From NCBI GenBank assembly GCA_947652605.1, contig OX393578.1, forward strand, positions 53,513,415 through 53,577,414: 64,000 bases of DNA, read 5' to 3'. Source of the stretch: Elmis aenea. Its lineage: Eukaryota; Arthropoda; Insecta; Coleoptera; Elmidae. Made by a program: the position numbers and the translations under genes. The notes under the pieces were generated by a model. The model searched no databases and was not told where the DNA came from. It worked only from the letters and a program-made list of their open reading frames with translations. Position 1 is the first letter of the stretch; each line of letters starts with the position of its first letter. This document shows positions 1 to 11,500 of this stretch, piece by piece.

Positions 1-420
1 CTATTTTACAGTCCGTAAAATGCAATTATGTGCTACTCGGCATGAACGCTATCATTTATGCCCTAGGGCTAAAAATCGACATTCGCAACAAATTTGTTCG
101 CAATGCCATAAAAATATTTGTTCAGAGCATACAATAAAATTGTGCAGTGAATGCTTTGCATCCAATGTTTGATTCGTATTAAAAAAAAAAAAAAAACTGT
201 TTTTACAGTTATGTTTTATATACAGATATATATTTTTTATATCTTATAATTTATTTAGTCATTGTTATTCTTTTTAAGATTTAGCTTATATTTCATGAAT
301 AAAGCAGTTTAACACATTTTTAAGATTTTAAGTCAAAAATATTGTTATAAAACCCCAATGGGGCCTCCGAGGCGCCATGCGAGTAGTTATGTATACACAG
401 TACACGCGACTAGTTAAAGG
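1..420 (+). mobile_element. 3' end of a piggyBac-like transposon
   Basis: The window opens inside this element. It holds the end of the transposase ORF, a 3' UTR with a short A-run, and a terminal region with the small palindrome CCCCAATGGGG. The right end reads ...AGTTAAAGG followed by TTAA at 421-424, which on the opposite strand is TTAA-CCTTTAACT. That fits the piggyBac rule of a TTAA target and a terminus starting CCY. The left end lies outside the window, so completeness cannot be judged. Confidence 0.7.
2..172 (+). CDS. piggyBac transposase, C-terminal cysteine-rich domain (partial)
   Basis: This is the last 56 codons of a reading frame entering from the left and ending in TGA at 170-172. 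The visible protein has regularly spaced Cys/His residues: CSQC, then CSEH, then CSEC near the end. This matches the RING/PHD-like zinc-binding tail found at the C terminus of piggyBac-family transposases, which contributes to binding the transposon ends. The catalytic DDD domain would lie upstream, outside the window. No stop or frameshift is seen in this part. The TTAA-bounded terminus about 250 bases downstream supports the assignment. Confidence 0.75.
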   Translation, partial: YFTVRKMQLCATRHERYHLCPRAKNRHSQQICSQCHKNICSEHTIKLCSECFASNV

Positions 421-424
421 TTAA

Positions 425-1419
425 CCTAAACAGGGTGTCCCAGATAACATTTCCAGCATGGGGATCTTGCTTATTATAAGAGATACAGGTTTGCTTAAAT
501 TATATGAACTATTCCCAAGTATGAGAGAAGCTAAACTCAATTTTTTTAAACAGTCGTTTCAGATACATGATTAGCAATTAATTGGATTTTCTATAGAGCC
601 AATAATTTGTTCCCTACGTATACTATCATAGCACAAAATGATCTAAACTATTTTGAGTACGGTTTGTATTATATGATAACATTATATCATTTTTTTTTTG
701 AGTTGATTGAAAGTGGAGAGATAGCAAAATAAAACAGAGTTATTCACCACAAACTTTTACTGAAACAAATAATAACTTTTTGCAACTAAAACTGTTGACG
801 TACAGCAAGTTAAACATTCATCAGGAACATTTAAGTAAGAACTAATAAAGTTTGCGTACATTTTATTGCATTTACAACCTCTAAAGTTAATTTAAACCTG
901 TAAATGTAATTTTTCTAATTAAACGTATCTCTATGACCATATTACACAGCTAGAAAGCGCAGTAACCATTTAATTCTTTTTGCAACATTAAAAATTTAAT
1001 CAAGTTACAGTTTCCTTGAGTTGTCTTTGTTTTTATTTAGGTCTGCTACTGTCGTTACACGTGGTTTAAAATTTATTTTAAATTATTCTGTAACGAACGC
1101 AAAAAATAATGTTTCGGCGCAACGCGATGTAACAAAATTAAAAGATTTTAGTATTTGTGTGCATATTGCATGAATATATTGTGATACATTATTTGTGAAC
1201 GTTGGGGATGCATCAAATTTGCTGCAATAAAATTTAACTGAGCTTTATTTGTTGCTCGTGAGTGAAATAGCGTTAAGTTGTTTTAATATGGTTTTTTAAA
1301 AGTTTCTATTAAATAAAATAAAGCTATTTAGTGCACTTAAGTGTGTTTTTTAATTACCTCGTAAACGAAAAACAAAAAGACAATCAGAACAACAACAACA
1401 TTAAATGTAAACACAATAC
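425..1419. other. AT-rich non-coding stretch
   Basis: No gene is seen. At 431 there is a lone terminus reading CAGGGTGTCCCAG, the type of end seen on several TA-flanked foldbacks in this window, with no inverted partner found. The rest is AT-rich sequence with homopolymer runs. Confidence 0.5.
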
Positions 1420-1569
1420 ACTGAAAATCAAATTGCCAAAAATCAAAGAGGGAGACCAAGAAGAAAATGAATTGATCAAACAGGGGAAGTAGGGTTAGAA
1501 AAAGGAAAAACAGTAGAAGAATTAAAAACACTAGCAAACGATAGAAGAGCATGGTGGAAATGGAATTAG
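1420..1569 (+). pseudogene. 3'-terminal fragment of a non-LTR retrotransposon ORF
   Basis: From 1441 the frame reads NQRGRPRRK-stop-IDQTGEVGLEKGKTVEELKTLANDRRAWWKWN-stop. The GRPR basic motif followed some 30 residues later by a DRRAWxKW motif is the extreme C terminus of RTE-like reverse transcriptase ORFs; the element at 47.6 kb shows the same order (GRPRKTW ... DRNAWKKF). One in-frame TGA interrupts it. The ORF ends at TAG 1567-1569, a few dozen bases before a purine-rich GAA tail. Everything 5' of this is missing, consistent with 5' truncation. Confidence 0.6.
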
Positions 1570-1599
1570 AACACAAAACCACCCTTCGACGCGTAAAAA

Positions 1600-1698
1600 T
1601 GAAAAAAAAATCGAGGAGAAGAAGAAGAAGAAGGAGGAGGAAGAGGAGGAGGAAGGAGAAGAAGAAGAAGAAGAAGAAGAAGAAGAAAAAGAAGAATT
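1600..1698 (+). repeat. (GAA)n / purine-rich microsatellite
   Basis: About 90 bases made only of A and G, mostly GAA and GGA triplets. It directly follows the non-LTR fragment ending at 1569 and is probably its 3' simple-repeat tail, later expanded. The Lys/Arg-rich ORF across it is a by-product of the repeat. Confidence 0.8.
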
Positions 1699-2332
1699 AC
1701 CTCACACATATACAGAATTTCTCAAATTCGAGACTCAACATTATATTACGTTTATTGTTATCCTACATATGGTGTATACTTTTTTCCTGTATTTTGATAA
1801 TTTTTAAATAAAGTTAGAATATTTTCCTTTAAAAATATTACATTAGCTCATTGGGCCAAGCTGGCCCATGGCTTTGTTTTATGTTTTCCTCCATTATTTT
1901 TATTCTTTGTCAGTTTTTTTTTCCATTTTTTAGCTCCTAGTTCCTTCAGCTCCGTTTCCACCAGCTGTAACTATTTTGTCCCGGGTATTATCCTCGTTGT
2001 TCTTCTCGTTACTCCTCCCTCCAATATTGTTTCGTTATTCTTTCCTCCGTCGATCTTGATATATGTCCCAGCCACCTTATTCGTTGTGTAACTACGGTTA
2101 ATTACATTTGGTTGGCCATATAATATCTCTGGTTCCTCATTTGTATTCTTCTCCGTTATTGTCTTTCTTATTTCCTCCAAATATCTTCCACAGTACCTAT
2201 CTTTTCCAGACCTGCAATGTTTTATCTTTTTGATTTAATTTTTACCTCTCACCCCTTTATTTAACTATTGACCTAACAATTGTTTTGTAGATATTTGAGA
2301 TATTCTTTGACCTGATTACATGACCTAATGAC

Positions 2333-3713
2333 CAGGGCCGTTTCTGGCGTGGGGCGAAAGCGTGCCCCGCACGTGGGCGGTCGATTTAGAGGGCGGCCAA
2401 ATGCCGCCCTTGCGGTCTTTAATGTTTCACAAGAATTGAAAATAAAATATTAGTTTGAAAAATAGTATGTAAAAACGATCAAGGATTAAAGATTTCAATC
2501 CCATACTATTCAAAAAAAAATTAAAAAACGCGTAAATCGCTCTCCAGTTTGCTTATTCGGTAATTTCGACCTGAGAGTGAAGATTGCGATTAAATTTATG
2601 TGGTCTAAAACTAATATTATAAGATGAAAAAAAATTCAATAAAAAGTCATGGAACACTAGATTATAACGATTTTTGAAATATTCGCAGGAGTAAAGTGCC
2701 CCTATTTTAGGAGATACAAAAACAATTTATAGGAAAAAGTTATTTAGAATCTCAAAATAAGGCTAGATTTAAATTTTGAAGGTCAAATTCTAATTTTTAT
2801 TTTTTAAGAAATTTTAACATTCGAAGGTCTGCAACAAATGGAAAAGTTTTTTATTATCGATTTCTCAAAAAATTATATTCTTGATAAACGGTAGTGCATG
2901 ATCCAAAACTAATTTTAAATGAAAAAAAGTTTAATAAAGTCATAGGACACTAGCGATTTTTGAAATATTCGCAAAAGTAAATTGCTTAAAATTTTGTAAT
3001 AATTGTAATTCTAGAATTTGACCGTCAAAATTTACATCTAGCCTTATTTTGAGATTCTAAATAACTTTATTCTACAATATTTTTTTTTATCTCTTAAAAT
3101 AAAGGCACTTTACTCTTGCAAATATTTCAAAAATCGCTAAAATCTAGTGTCCTATGAATTTTTATCGAACTTGTTTTTATGTTAAAATTAGTTTTAGACT
3201 ATGCACCAACTTTAATGAAGAATAAAATTTTCTGAGAAATCAATAATAAAAAACTTTTCCATTTGTTGCAGACTTTTTGAATGTTAAAATTTCTTAAAAA
3301 ATAAAATTTTGAACTTGACCATCAATATTTAAATCTAGCCCTATTTTGAGATTCTAAATAACTTTTTCCTATAAATTGTTTTTGTATCTCATAAAATAAG
3401 GGCACTTTGCTCTTGCAAATATTTCAAAAATCCTTAAAATCTAGTGTCCTATGACTTTTTATTAAACTTTTTTTATCCTAAAATTCGTTTTAGACCATGC
3501 ACCAACTTTTATCAAAAATAATTTTTTTTGAGAAATCAATAATAAAAATGTTTCCCATTTGTTGCAGACTTTTTGAATGACGCTGTATACATGTTGTTAA
3601 ATATAATACTTGCAACGACAATTATTTATTTTTTTATTTCAATTTTTTTTGTTTAGCGGGGCGGCGAAACGTACGTTAGCACGCGGGCGGCCAAGTACTC
3701 AGAAACGACACTG
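2333..3713. mobile_element. hAT-like non-autonomous element with 8-bp TSD
   Basis: The ends read CAGGGCCGTTTCTGGCG and, inverted, CAGTGTCGTTTCTGAG. Both are flanked by the same 8 bases, CTAATGAC, at 2325-2332 and 3714-3721. An 8-bp TSD with a CAG...CTG terminus is the hAT pattern. The ends are GC-rich (repeated GGGCGG blocks near both termini). The AT-rich interior has no ORF but carries a unit of roughly 370 bases (TTTTTGAAATATTCGCA ... TTTGTTGCAGAC) at least once in one orientation and twice inverted, so the DNA could fold back. Confidence 0.85.
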
Positions 3714-3999
3714 CTAATGACTAGACCTATCTACTCTATCAAGTTTATATCGAGTCCCATCCTCCATAATCTCTTCAAATTTTGTGTCTGGTGTCCTATT
3801 TGCTGCCCATCCAGTATCATAAACGTCGTTTTTTTTCATTTATCTTCAGTAGTTGCTCCTTTGCTCTTACTTAACACTTTTTGCTTCAATTAAATTCTTT
3901 TTATTTCTAGATAAAGTAGACTAAGTCATCTGCGTAAGCCATAGTTTGGCCCTTGGCTGTAAATTATCCTTCTCGTCGTTATACAAGTACCCCTTATGG

Positions 4000-4276
4000 C
4001 AGTGGTTTCCAACCTTTTTGTACCTCCGCCCCCCCTTTTTCATAAAATTATTTTTGCGCCCCCCTTACTTTTCGTAACAACCTAATTTCATAAATACTGT
4101 GCTGATAAATAAGAATTATTTAATGGACTACAAAACAATACACCATATTCTGTATAAAGACAGTTCTTTTTGTTTGTTTGTATTCAAAAATGATATTTTG
4201 GTAACAGCTGCGCGCCCCTCTTACAATAGTCTCGCGCCCCTCTGGGGGGGCGCGCCCCACAGGTTGGAAACCACTG
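4000..4276 (-). mobile_element. hAT MITE (CAGTGGTTTCCAACC family)
   Basis: 277 bases with terminal inverted repeat CAGTGGTTTCCAACCT, flanked by an exact 8-bp TSD, CCTTATGG, at 3992-3999 and 4277-4284. A C-run on one side and GGGGCGCG tracts on the other give distinctive subterminal sequence. Two more copies occur, inverted relative to this one, at 23826 and 24645. No coding capacity. Confidence 0.9.
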
Positions 4277-4307
4277 CCTTATGGCCTTATCTAACAATAT
4301 ATTAAAC

Positions 4308-4509
4308 TAGTGTTTTTCAAAGTGTGGTCCGCGGATCCTGGATCCTTCTGAAGGGGCCCTTCTAGCCTTTTCATAGTGTTCGAAAATCATCATAAACCAT
4401 TAATGAAAATAAAATGCTAAAATATTGTCTACAAAATAATGCATTCGGTTCCTCTGTAAGCTTTTAATTGTGCAAGGGATCCTCGGAGTAAAAAGTTTGA
4501 GAAACACTG
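4308..4509. mobile_element. short hAT-like MITE
   Basis: Ends are TAGTGTTTTTCAAAGTG on the left and, inverted, CAGTGTTTCTCAAAC on the right. Flanking 8-mers TATTAAAC (4300-4307) and CATAAAAC (4510-4517) match at 6 of 8 positions, as a decayed TSD would. It lies only 31 bases from the neighbouring MITE. No ORF. Confidence 0.65.
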
Positions 4510-4517
4510 CATAAAAC

Positions 4518-5300
4518 AAAAGTGTTGACAATGGATCTGCTTGTCTTAAACCTGACTTAACTTAAAATTTCTCCGATGTATTTCCCTTAGCCTGAATCTT
4601 GCAGTTTGTTTCCTTCAGTGTCATCTCCACTAACCTCACCAATTTTTCATATGTTATTTAAATATTTTCTTAATATAAATCGGTCCAAAAAATGTTGGGT
4701 ACTGTTTGCTTTCGTAATTAATATACTTCTTGCGTAAAGAAAAAATTGCAGTCATTATCTGTAACCATATTCGGTTTATTATTTTGTGAAGGATGACTGC
4801 ATATTAAAATATGTTTAATAAAGTTCCGTATACTTTTATCGAATAAAAAATATATTGTCCGAATCAAGGTTTTATTTTATTTGTAAATCAACTGACAAGG
4901 CCGCATGCAGCACGTACACTTCGGTAGAACGTGTCCAGTTTCTTAAAATGGAAACAATAATAATCGCACAATTCCATTTCATTAACATACACATTTTTTG
5001 CATTGTAGTTGGTAGCCAGGGAGAGCGGAAAAATTAATTGCAAGCACTTAAACTTATTCTTATGACAAGTCATATACATATATTATTTTACACTGATTTA
5101 GTGGTGCAAAAAATATTGACTTTTTAATGCAAGTTTTCATTTTAATCACTCGCAGTTGTGACTTCAAATGTATTTAAGTAGGAGTATATTATTTTTTTTT
5201 GTTTATTTAAGCTCTAATAGTGTTTATAACAATGCAAACTGGTTTTTGCTCAAAAGAATGAAACCGATAATAGAATAAAAAGAACTAATCCCCTCTCATT
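4518..5300. other. AT-rich sequence without recognised features
   Basis: No supported ORF, repeat end or structured element. The short ORFs here overlap on opposite strands, resemble nothing known and look like chance. Confidence 0.5.
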
Positions 5301-6459
5301 AATTTGGATTTAGTAATAAACATTCAACTATTGACCAAGCACATACAATTACGAATGTCATAGAAAAAGTCCTAGACGAAAAGAAAGTTTGTTCTACCAT
5401 CTTTCTAGACGTAGGCTTTTGACAAAGTGTGGCATTATGGTTTAAATTATAAACTAAGATCGCTCCTCCCAAAACAATACTCACAAATTCTTCAGTCCTA
5501 CATCTCAGAGAGACACTTCAGAATAAAGCAACAAGAATCTTATTCAAAACTTACAAAAAATTAAAGCAGGAGTTCCACAAGGAAGCGTACTAGGTCCGGT
5601 CTTATACCTATAGTATACTTGTGACATTCCAAAGTCAGAAAACAATACTAGCGACATTTGCCGACGACACGGCTATTTTAGCAGTAGGAAGAAACAATAT
5701 AGAATCATTCGAGAAGTTACAAGCCGCTACTAATCAGATTAACAACTGGCCAAAAACATGGCGTATAAAGTTAAATGAAACTAAGTCAGTTTATGTCAGT
5801 TTTATCAACAAGAGAATTAAACATGTACCAATAATCTGAAATAATAAACTAATTCCATACTCCAACACAGCAAAATGTCAAAATAGGTATTATATTGGAC
5901 GCTAAACTACGCTGGAAGGCTCATGTCAAGAAAAATAGGGAAGAATCGGAAGGAATTCCTCTCTGTCCCTACATAATAAACTTCCAAACTACAACACAGC
6001 AAAATACTTAAGTATTACACTAGACGCTACGCTAAGCTGGAAGGCTCCTGTCAAGAAAAAAGGGAAGAAATAAGTTTCAAATATTAAAAAAATGTACTGG
6101 CTAAACGGGAGGAATTTATCTGTCCCTACATAATAAACTTTTGCTTTACAAGCAAATTTTAAAGCCTGTATGGACATATGGGATACAACAATGGAGATGC
6201 ACCAAACAGAGATATTCAGATCATCCAGACATTCTAGAACAAAACACTAAGGAACATCGCTGATACACCTTGGTATTGTAGAAATAGTGACATACATCGG
6301 GACTTCAACATGGACACTGTAACCGACACAATTAAGAAGTTTGCCAAGAGCCACGAAAAAAGGTTCCATCAACATGTAAACGTCGAGGCGAACCAGCTCC
6401 TGGACACCACAGGCTTAGCAAGAAGACTTAAAAGGGTTAAACCTTTTGAGTTAGTTTAA
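5301..6459 (+). pseudogene. jockey-type non-LTR retrotransposon reverse transcriptase, decayed
   Basis: Summing frames, the RT and its C-terminal extension are recognisable in order: GFSNKHSTIDQAHTITNVIEKVLDEKKVC..., then IFLDV (catalytic Asp block), then AGVPQGSVLGPV, then ATFADDTAILAVG (the F/YADD catalytic box), then KTWRIKLNETKSVYVSF, a thumb region, and a terminal KPFELV followed by TAA at 6457-6459. This order and wording are those of insect jockey elements. Several stops and frameshifts break it. The stretch around 5840-6100 contains a partial tandem duplication of the NTAKYLGITLDAKLRWKAHV region, each copy starting near an ATAATAAACT motif. The element is 5'-truncated: endonuclease and ORF1 are absent. 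Confidence 0.85.
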
Positions 6460-7440
6460 GCAAAAGTTAAAAAGCAGAGACTGTGCGGTAGTGTGCACGT
6501 TAATAATTAGTGTCCTTATGTATTAGCAAACTATGGACTACTATTGGGTAAACCTTAGACTAAGTTTGAACTTTGTATAAAATTTGTATAGATAATTATT
6601 ATGAAAGTAACTGAGATTCAGTTATAGCTAATTAAGTAACTGAAATCGTCAAACAAATTCACTGAAACAGCTACTTAAGTCACCAATAAATGACTTAAGT
6701 CACATAAAACTGACTTAAGGTACTTAAAATATTGCTTAAGGTAGTACTAAAAAAGTAAAAAATGATGCAACAAAGTAATTAGTTAAGAAATAGCTAATAA
6801 ATACACACAATAAAAACAGCTTAATTATTTTTGCCATAGCGCAGTTTTCTATAGAAATCAAAACTTAATTTAGTGTAATATATCCGGTGTAATTCTGGAA
6901 ACGACTTTAAATTGTTAGCTGCACGCTGCAAGTTATGTAGGAAATCACATGAGATCTTGTGAATTCTTGTCTGAGGTTAATACATTGAGTTGTACTTGTA
7001 AATCTGTGATTGATTCCTTCCATCAATACGTTCTCACGATATAATTTTTAAATTTGCGTATAAATGCAGGTGTTCCAACTGCCGATGCCTTTTATGAACA
7101 AAGAAAAACTAGTCGATGAAATGTATTATGTGCGTTTTAAATGGGAGATAATTTTATTGCTGTTTTATTGCATTTTTCAATGGCATTTTTCATTCATTAT
7201 GTGTTAAAATTAATAAAGATACAGCAACATACATTAACACAATCAGATGATATATGATATATATTTTTATCGATATTGATTTAACTAGATTGTATTACAT
7301 ATATTCCAAAGCAACATTTAAAAAAAAAACGAATAAAACCGCAAATATTTTTAGTTAAAAGCAGTGCGCAATTTACACTTTTGGGAGCACTAGGCGCAAT
7401 ACCATTATAAGGCCCCAAAAAATCAGATCAAGTCAGTACA
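6460..7440. other. probable jockey 3' UTR, then unassigned sequence
   Basis: The first 150-350 bases after the RT stop are probably the retroposon's 3' UTR. They run into a stretch with repeated ACTTAAG/GACTTAAG words (about 6660-6750). No ORF or other element end was recognised up to the next transposon. Confidence 0.4.
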
Positions 7441-7442
7441 TA

Positions 7443-8746
7443 AGGTAATTCCGGGAGATATGGCCCACTGGGAGAGATGCCTCGGTTGTTCTATTTTCGC
7501 ATGCTAATGACAGATGCCAAAATTTCTACTGTATTATTGTTCCGTAGCAGTTGCTATCTGGAAGGCATACTGCCGTTGGCAAAAATTTCGGGTGGTGTGC
7601 GGTTGTCAACAAAATTAAGATGAGTTCAACGATTTTAACATGGCGCTATAATGCAGTAATAACTTAAAGATACCGGCAATTCGTAATTTATTATTTTTCA
7701 TGGAATACTTTTAGCCAGCTTGTCAAATACATTGTTAAGGTTATTATTGCAATAAAATACACCGGTATCTTTTAAGTTCCATATTTTTTTTTTGCTGAGG
7801 CATCTTACCCGTACGAAAAGGAGAGTTGCCCCATTTTATGGAGGTACAGATGCCCCGGTGGAACATCTATTCCTTATACACAATACAGCAACAACTAATC
7901 AATTTATTAATTAATACTGTAACACAAGCATCCTAGAAATACTATATTGACATTATTTATGAAAAATAAACTATGTTCAGAGATGCCTACGACGTATAAG
8001 AGGAAAACATCTGATAAAACCAGAAGGAAATGGTCTTCAGAACAATTCAGAGAAGAATTAAGAAGAACAAAATCTTTTTAACATATGTTCAGGGACAAAT
8101 CCCTTAGCTAGGATGACCAATCGTAGCAAAGGGATAACATTTTTGTAATAGTTAAGTAGTAAGTCAAGTTGCAAAATACATTCTAACTCAAGTTCTCATT
8201 TGACCGCATGCATTAATTCGATACAAGTTCTCATTCAATACCAGTCAAGTTGTAATCTTAAACAAACTTCTTAGTTCTGTAAAAAAATTACATTAAAAAA
8301 ATTTAAAGCCGATGTCGAGCTCAATATTTTAAGAAGACGAACAAGCAGACTAAGCGTCGAAACGTTCGTCCTCCTTTACAGTCGTTATCGTCGTCGTACA
8401 TAACGACGTCGTAAGTGTGTTAAGTTGATATGATCAATCGAGTGTACGATTCGTAACATATCAATAAAAATACATTTTGGATTAAATATTTTTGGTTTCA
8501 TTGATCGTTTAAGGCCGGGGGGCATCACTCCCATTTATATGGGGCATATCACTGTCGGGAGAGATGGCTAAAAACATGGTTTTACTTAATTTTTTTTTTT
8601 TTGTAAACTTTCGGTCGTAATATTTAAATTTTGAATGTCGTACGTTATTCTCAATTGAATTGGCTACGCATTTCCATTTTTTCGGATTCTACAAAGTCAA
8701 AAATTATTAAAAGGCCTTAGGTGGGGCAACTGTCCCGGAATTACCT
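7443..8746 (+). mobile_element. pogo/Tigger-like deletion derivative
   Basis: Inverted ends AGGTAATTCCGGGA, flanked by TA at 7441-7442 and 8747-8748, fit Tc1/mariner-pogo insertion at TA. Subterminal regions repeat GGGAGAGATG/GGCATC-type words in both orientations. The interior keeps the first 32 codons of a transposase (7983-8081). The rest of the transposase is gone, so the copy is non-autonomous. Confidence 0.7.
7983..8081 (+). pseudogene. N-terminal remnant of a pogo-like (psq/CENP-B HTH) transposase
   Basis: ATG at 7983 opens MPTTYKRKTSDKTRRKW followed by SSEQFREELRRTKSF and a TAA at 8079-8081. A start M-P-x-x-Y-K-R-K-T followed by a W-S/T helix is the beginning of the psq-type helix-turn-helix of pogo/Tigger/jerky transposases, which binds the transposon ends. 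The second half of the HTH and the whole DDE domain are missing. Its location inside TA-flanked inverted repeats agrees with that origin. Confidence 0.55.
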
Positions 8747-8992
8747 TAGTAAAAAATTTGCTTCAAACCCTTATGTCCGCTACTCAAACTTGTGAATATT
8801 ATTTTGATTTTTTCTAAAAAAGTCAATTTAATAAAATAAAAATAAAAATAACACATGTAATAAAAATGAAGAACAGGTACAACACCGATTTCCCGGTAAC
8901 TGATGGTACGGCATCTTCGTTAGTCCGGACAAAATTACGAGAGGAAAAAAGCATGTTTTTTTTTTAAATCGTAAAATGAAGTCACCTGCATG

Positions 8993-10177
8993 CAGGGACT
9001 GAGAACGGAACGAAAACGAAAACGTTAAACGAAATTAACCGAAATTTTTTTAAGAACGAAAACGAAACCTAAAACGAAATAATTATTTTTCGTTCAAGAA
9101 CGAAAACGAGATAAATATTTTCCAAAACCGGTTGTAACCGGTTTTGTCGCTATTTCAATTTTATTTGTTAAACACAAACGCGAATTTACCTTCTGTTCTG
9201 GGGAGACTCCACGAGGCAGTAAAAAATCTCACTTGAAATAAATGAGCTTCACTTTTCTCCATATATTTACGTGAATATGTATTAACAACTTTATTGTTTA
9301 TACTTTTCGTGTAACACAATTAACGGTACAGATATTCTCTATTTCTAATTTGTTTTTTAGATCATCAATATAGATTATACACTTGATTGGATATATATTA
9401 TCAATCGTGTATGTTTTATTTGCATTTAGACATAAAGACATTATAATGGTAAAATTTATTCTTCCTTCGAAAATGACTAATGTAAAAGGAGATTTATTGT
9501 CTTATGTGTTGCTAGTAAAATTGAATGGATTGTGAAAATGTATATTGTGCAGTATGTACAAACTTTTAAGTTAAAGTATATTTCAAGTTAATATACCTAT
9601 GTTTTTTTTTAAATATCTTTTTTATTTATAACATTTAGTAAATTATCCACTTAAATTCATTCTTTTGTCTTTTTTAATAATTAAAGCAGGATCTTATTTA
9701 ATTCAAATGCATAGATTTTTAGTACTAAAACAAATTTAAAACAGCGCTTGCTATATTTTCATATTTTTAGATAAAGGTTGTGTGTCTAATTTAACCTAAT
9801 CACGTTGTGATTTTGCACCTTACGGGTGTTAAACTTAATAAAATGGTTAAATGTTAATGTGTTTAACGATTTGGTAAATTTAATATGGCGATGGTTCGCC
9901 AGTCTAAAATATGCTGTCCGTGAGCATCAAATCCCATCGTCATCGTTTATATTTTAGATGAGACGCAAATATTGTTATCGTATTTATAGAGGGTTGTGGT
10001 GACTAGAAAAAAAATTGATTTTTTGACGACGAAAAAAATATTGTAAAACCGGTTTTAACCGTAATTATTTCGGTTCACGAAAACGAAAAAAGAATTTTTT
10101 CGGTTAGAACGAAAACGATATATTTCGTTTTCGTTCCGAACAGAAACGAACGGAGTTTTTTTCGTTTTTAGTCCCTG
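8993..10177. mobile_element. hAT-like non-autonomous element, complete copy
   Basis: The left end reads CAGGGACTGAGAACGG and the right end ...TTTTTAGTCCCTG. An exact 8-bp TSD, CCTGCATG, flanks it at 8985-8992 and 10178-10185. Both ends are packed with GAACGAAAACG words and AACCGGTTTTAACCGG blocks in opposite orientation, giving a long imperfect inverted repeat around an AT-rich core. No ORF. A second copy starts at 59531. Confidence 0.9.
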
Positions 10178-11500
10178 CCTGCATGTGACAATGGAAATTG
10201 AGGAGCTAAGTAACGAAACAAATCATTTAATATTAGTGATAAATTTGGCTAGGTAGATAAAATACTGAATCCCTTAGAAAGTTTAATAAAACTTTTAAAT
10301 TTGTCTGAAAATATATTCCATACAAGTCCAGTAACACTCAATAACCAACTACCTATTTCCTAGTAAGCACTATCTCCCAGTAGTACTCGTTTTGCATATA
10401 TGGTAGGTCCGAATAGGGAGATACTGTTATTCCCTTAAAATACGAACTAAAGCAAGCACAAATAATGTTACCAATGATATATATTCTATACCTTTGCTCT
10501 TTCGAACCATATTAGTTTGTACGTGCTGTTTAGGAACAATCCGTATTTGGTATAGTAGAACACATGCATCATTATTGGTAGCAAATACGTTTTTTACGAA
10601 AATGATGCTTTTAATAGTATACGCTGACATTTACAACATGAATTGCTTGTTTACCGCTGCAAAGGGCAATTTAATCTGTTCTAAATAATGGCTTGTTCAT
10701 TTAAGTCGCATTTGAACTGAACATTTTTATATTAAAATGACACCAGATAAAAATGATTGTAATAGTGTTGTCAGTCGCATTGTAACAAGAAAAACGTTAA
10801 ATATGTTGTAGCAATAAGAAACTTTATAATGTATTCCTTTATAGCTCAAGAGCTGTTTCGCAGTATAAATAAGTGCTTGAGTTTACTGGTACAGAATTAC
10901 GATAATCCTCAAGTTTTTATCTCAACAACTGACCTTCAAACTAACAAGTTAAGCGCTAGCTGTGCTATAATAGCCGCCTTACAGAACTAAACCAATTATG
11001 TTGCACATCGGCTATGGATTTAATTATTTAAAGAGATTGCATACATCTGGCGATGATGGAGATTTGTATGATTATGCTGTTTTAAAAATAACGTCCAACT
11101 TCCTGGTGCTTTACTCATATCAAATGTTTCCCAATATAAAAATTACTACACTTATAAAAATTGTCTTTCGTAACACACATGAACTTTGATATATAACTTA
11201 TGACTGGAAGCTACTACCAACATATTTGTTAGGTTTTTAATTGGGGCTTCGCACATAAATAATAGCATGAAGGTAAAGTCCATCAAGATGTATCTAAATT
11301 TAATTTTATTGGGAAAGTTTTAAAAATAAATTGTGCGTATAATAACAGGAACATTTTGATGCATCAACTACGTAAATTTAAGAGGAAAATGATTTTGCAA
11401 CATTTGTAATAAAATTATTTAATTATCAGTGGTGTATACTCAAACACTTAAAATGTTAACCATAAGATTAGCAATTTTTTAAACCTTAAGTTAGCTTTAT
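10178..11500. other. AT-rich non-coding stretch
   Basis: No supported gene. The short ORFs at 10427-10688 lie opposite each other and the one at 10998-11189 resembles no known family. The last part borders the 3' UTR of the minus-strand retroposon that follows. Confidence 0.45.

Noticed and set aside
1551..1811. 86-codon ORF very rich in Lys and Arg (+)
   Set aside because: It is a read-through of a GAA/GGA microsatellite at the tail of a retroposon fragment, not a basic protein gene.
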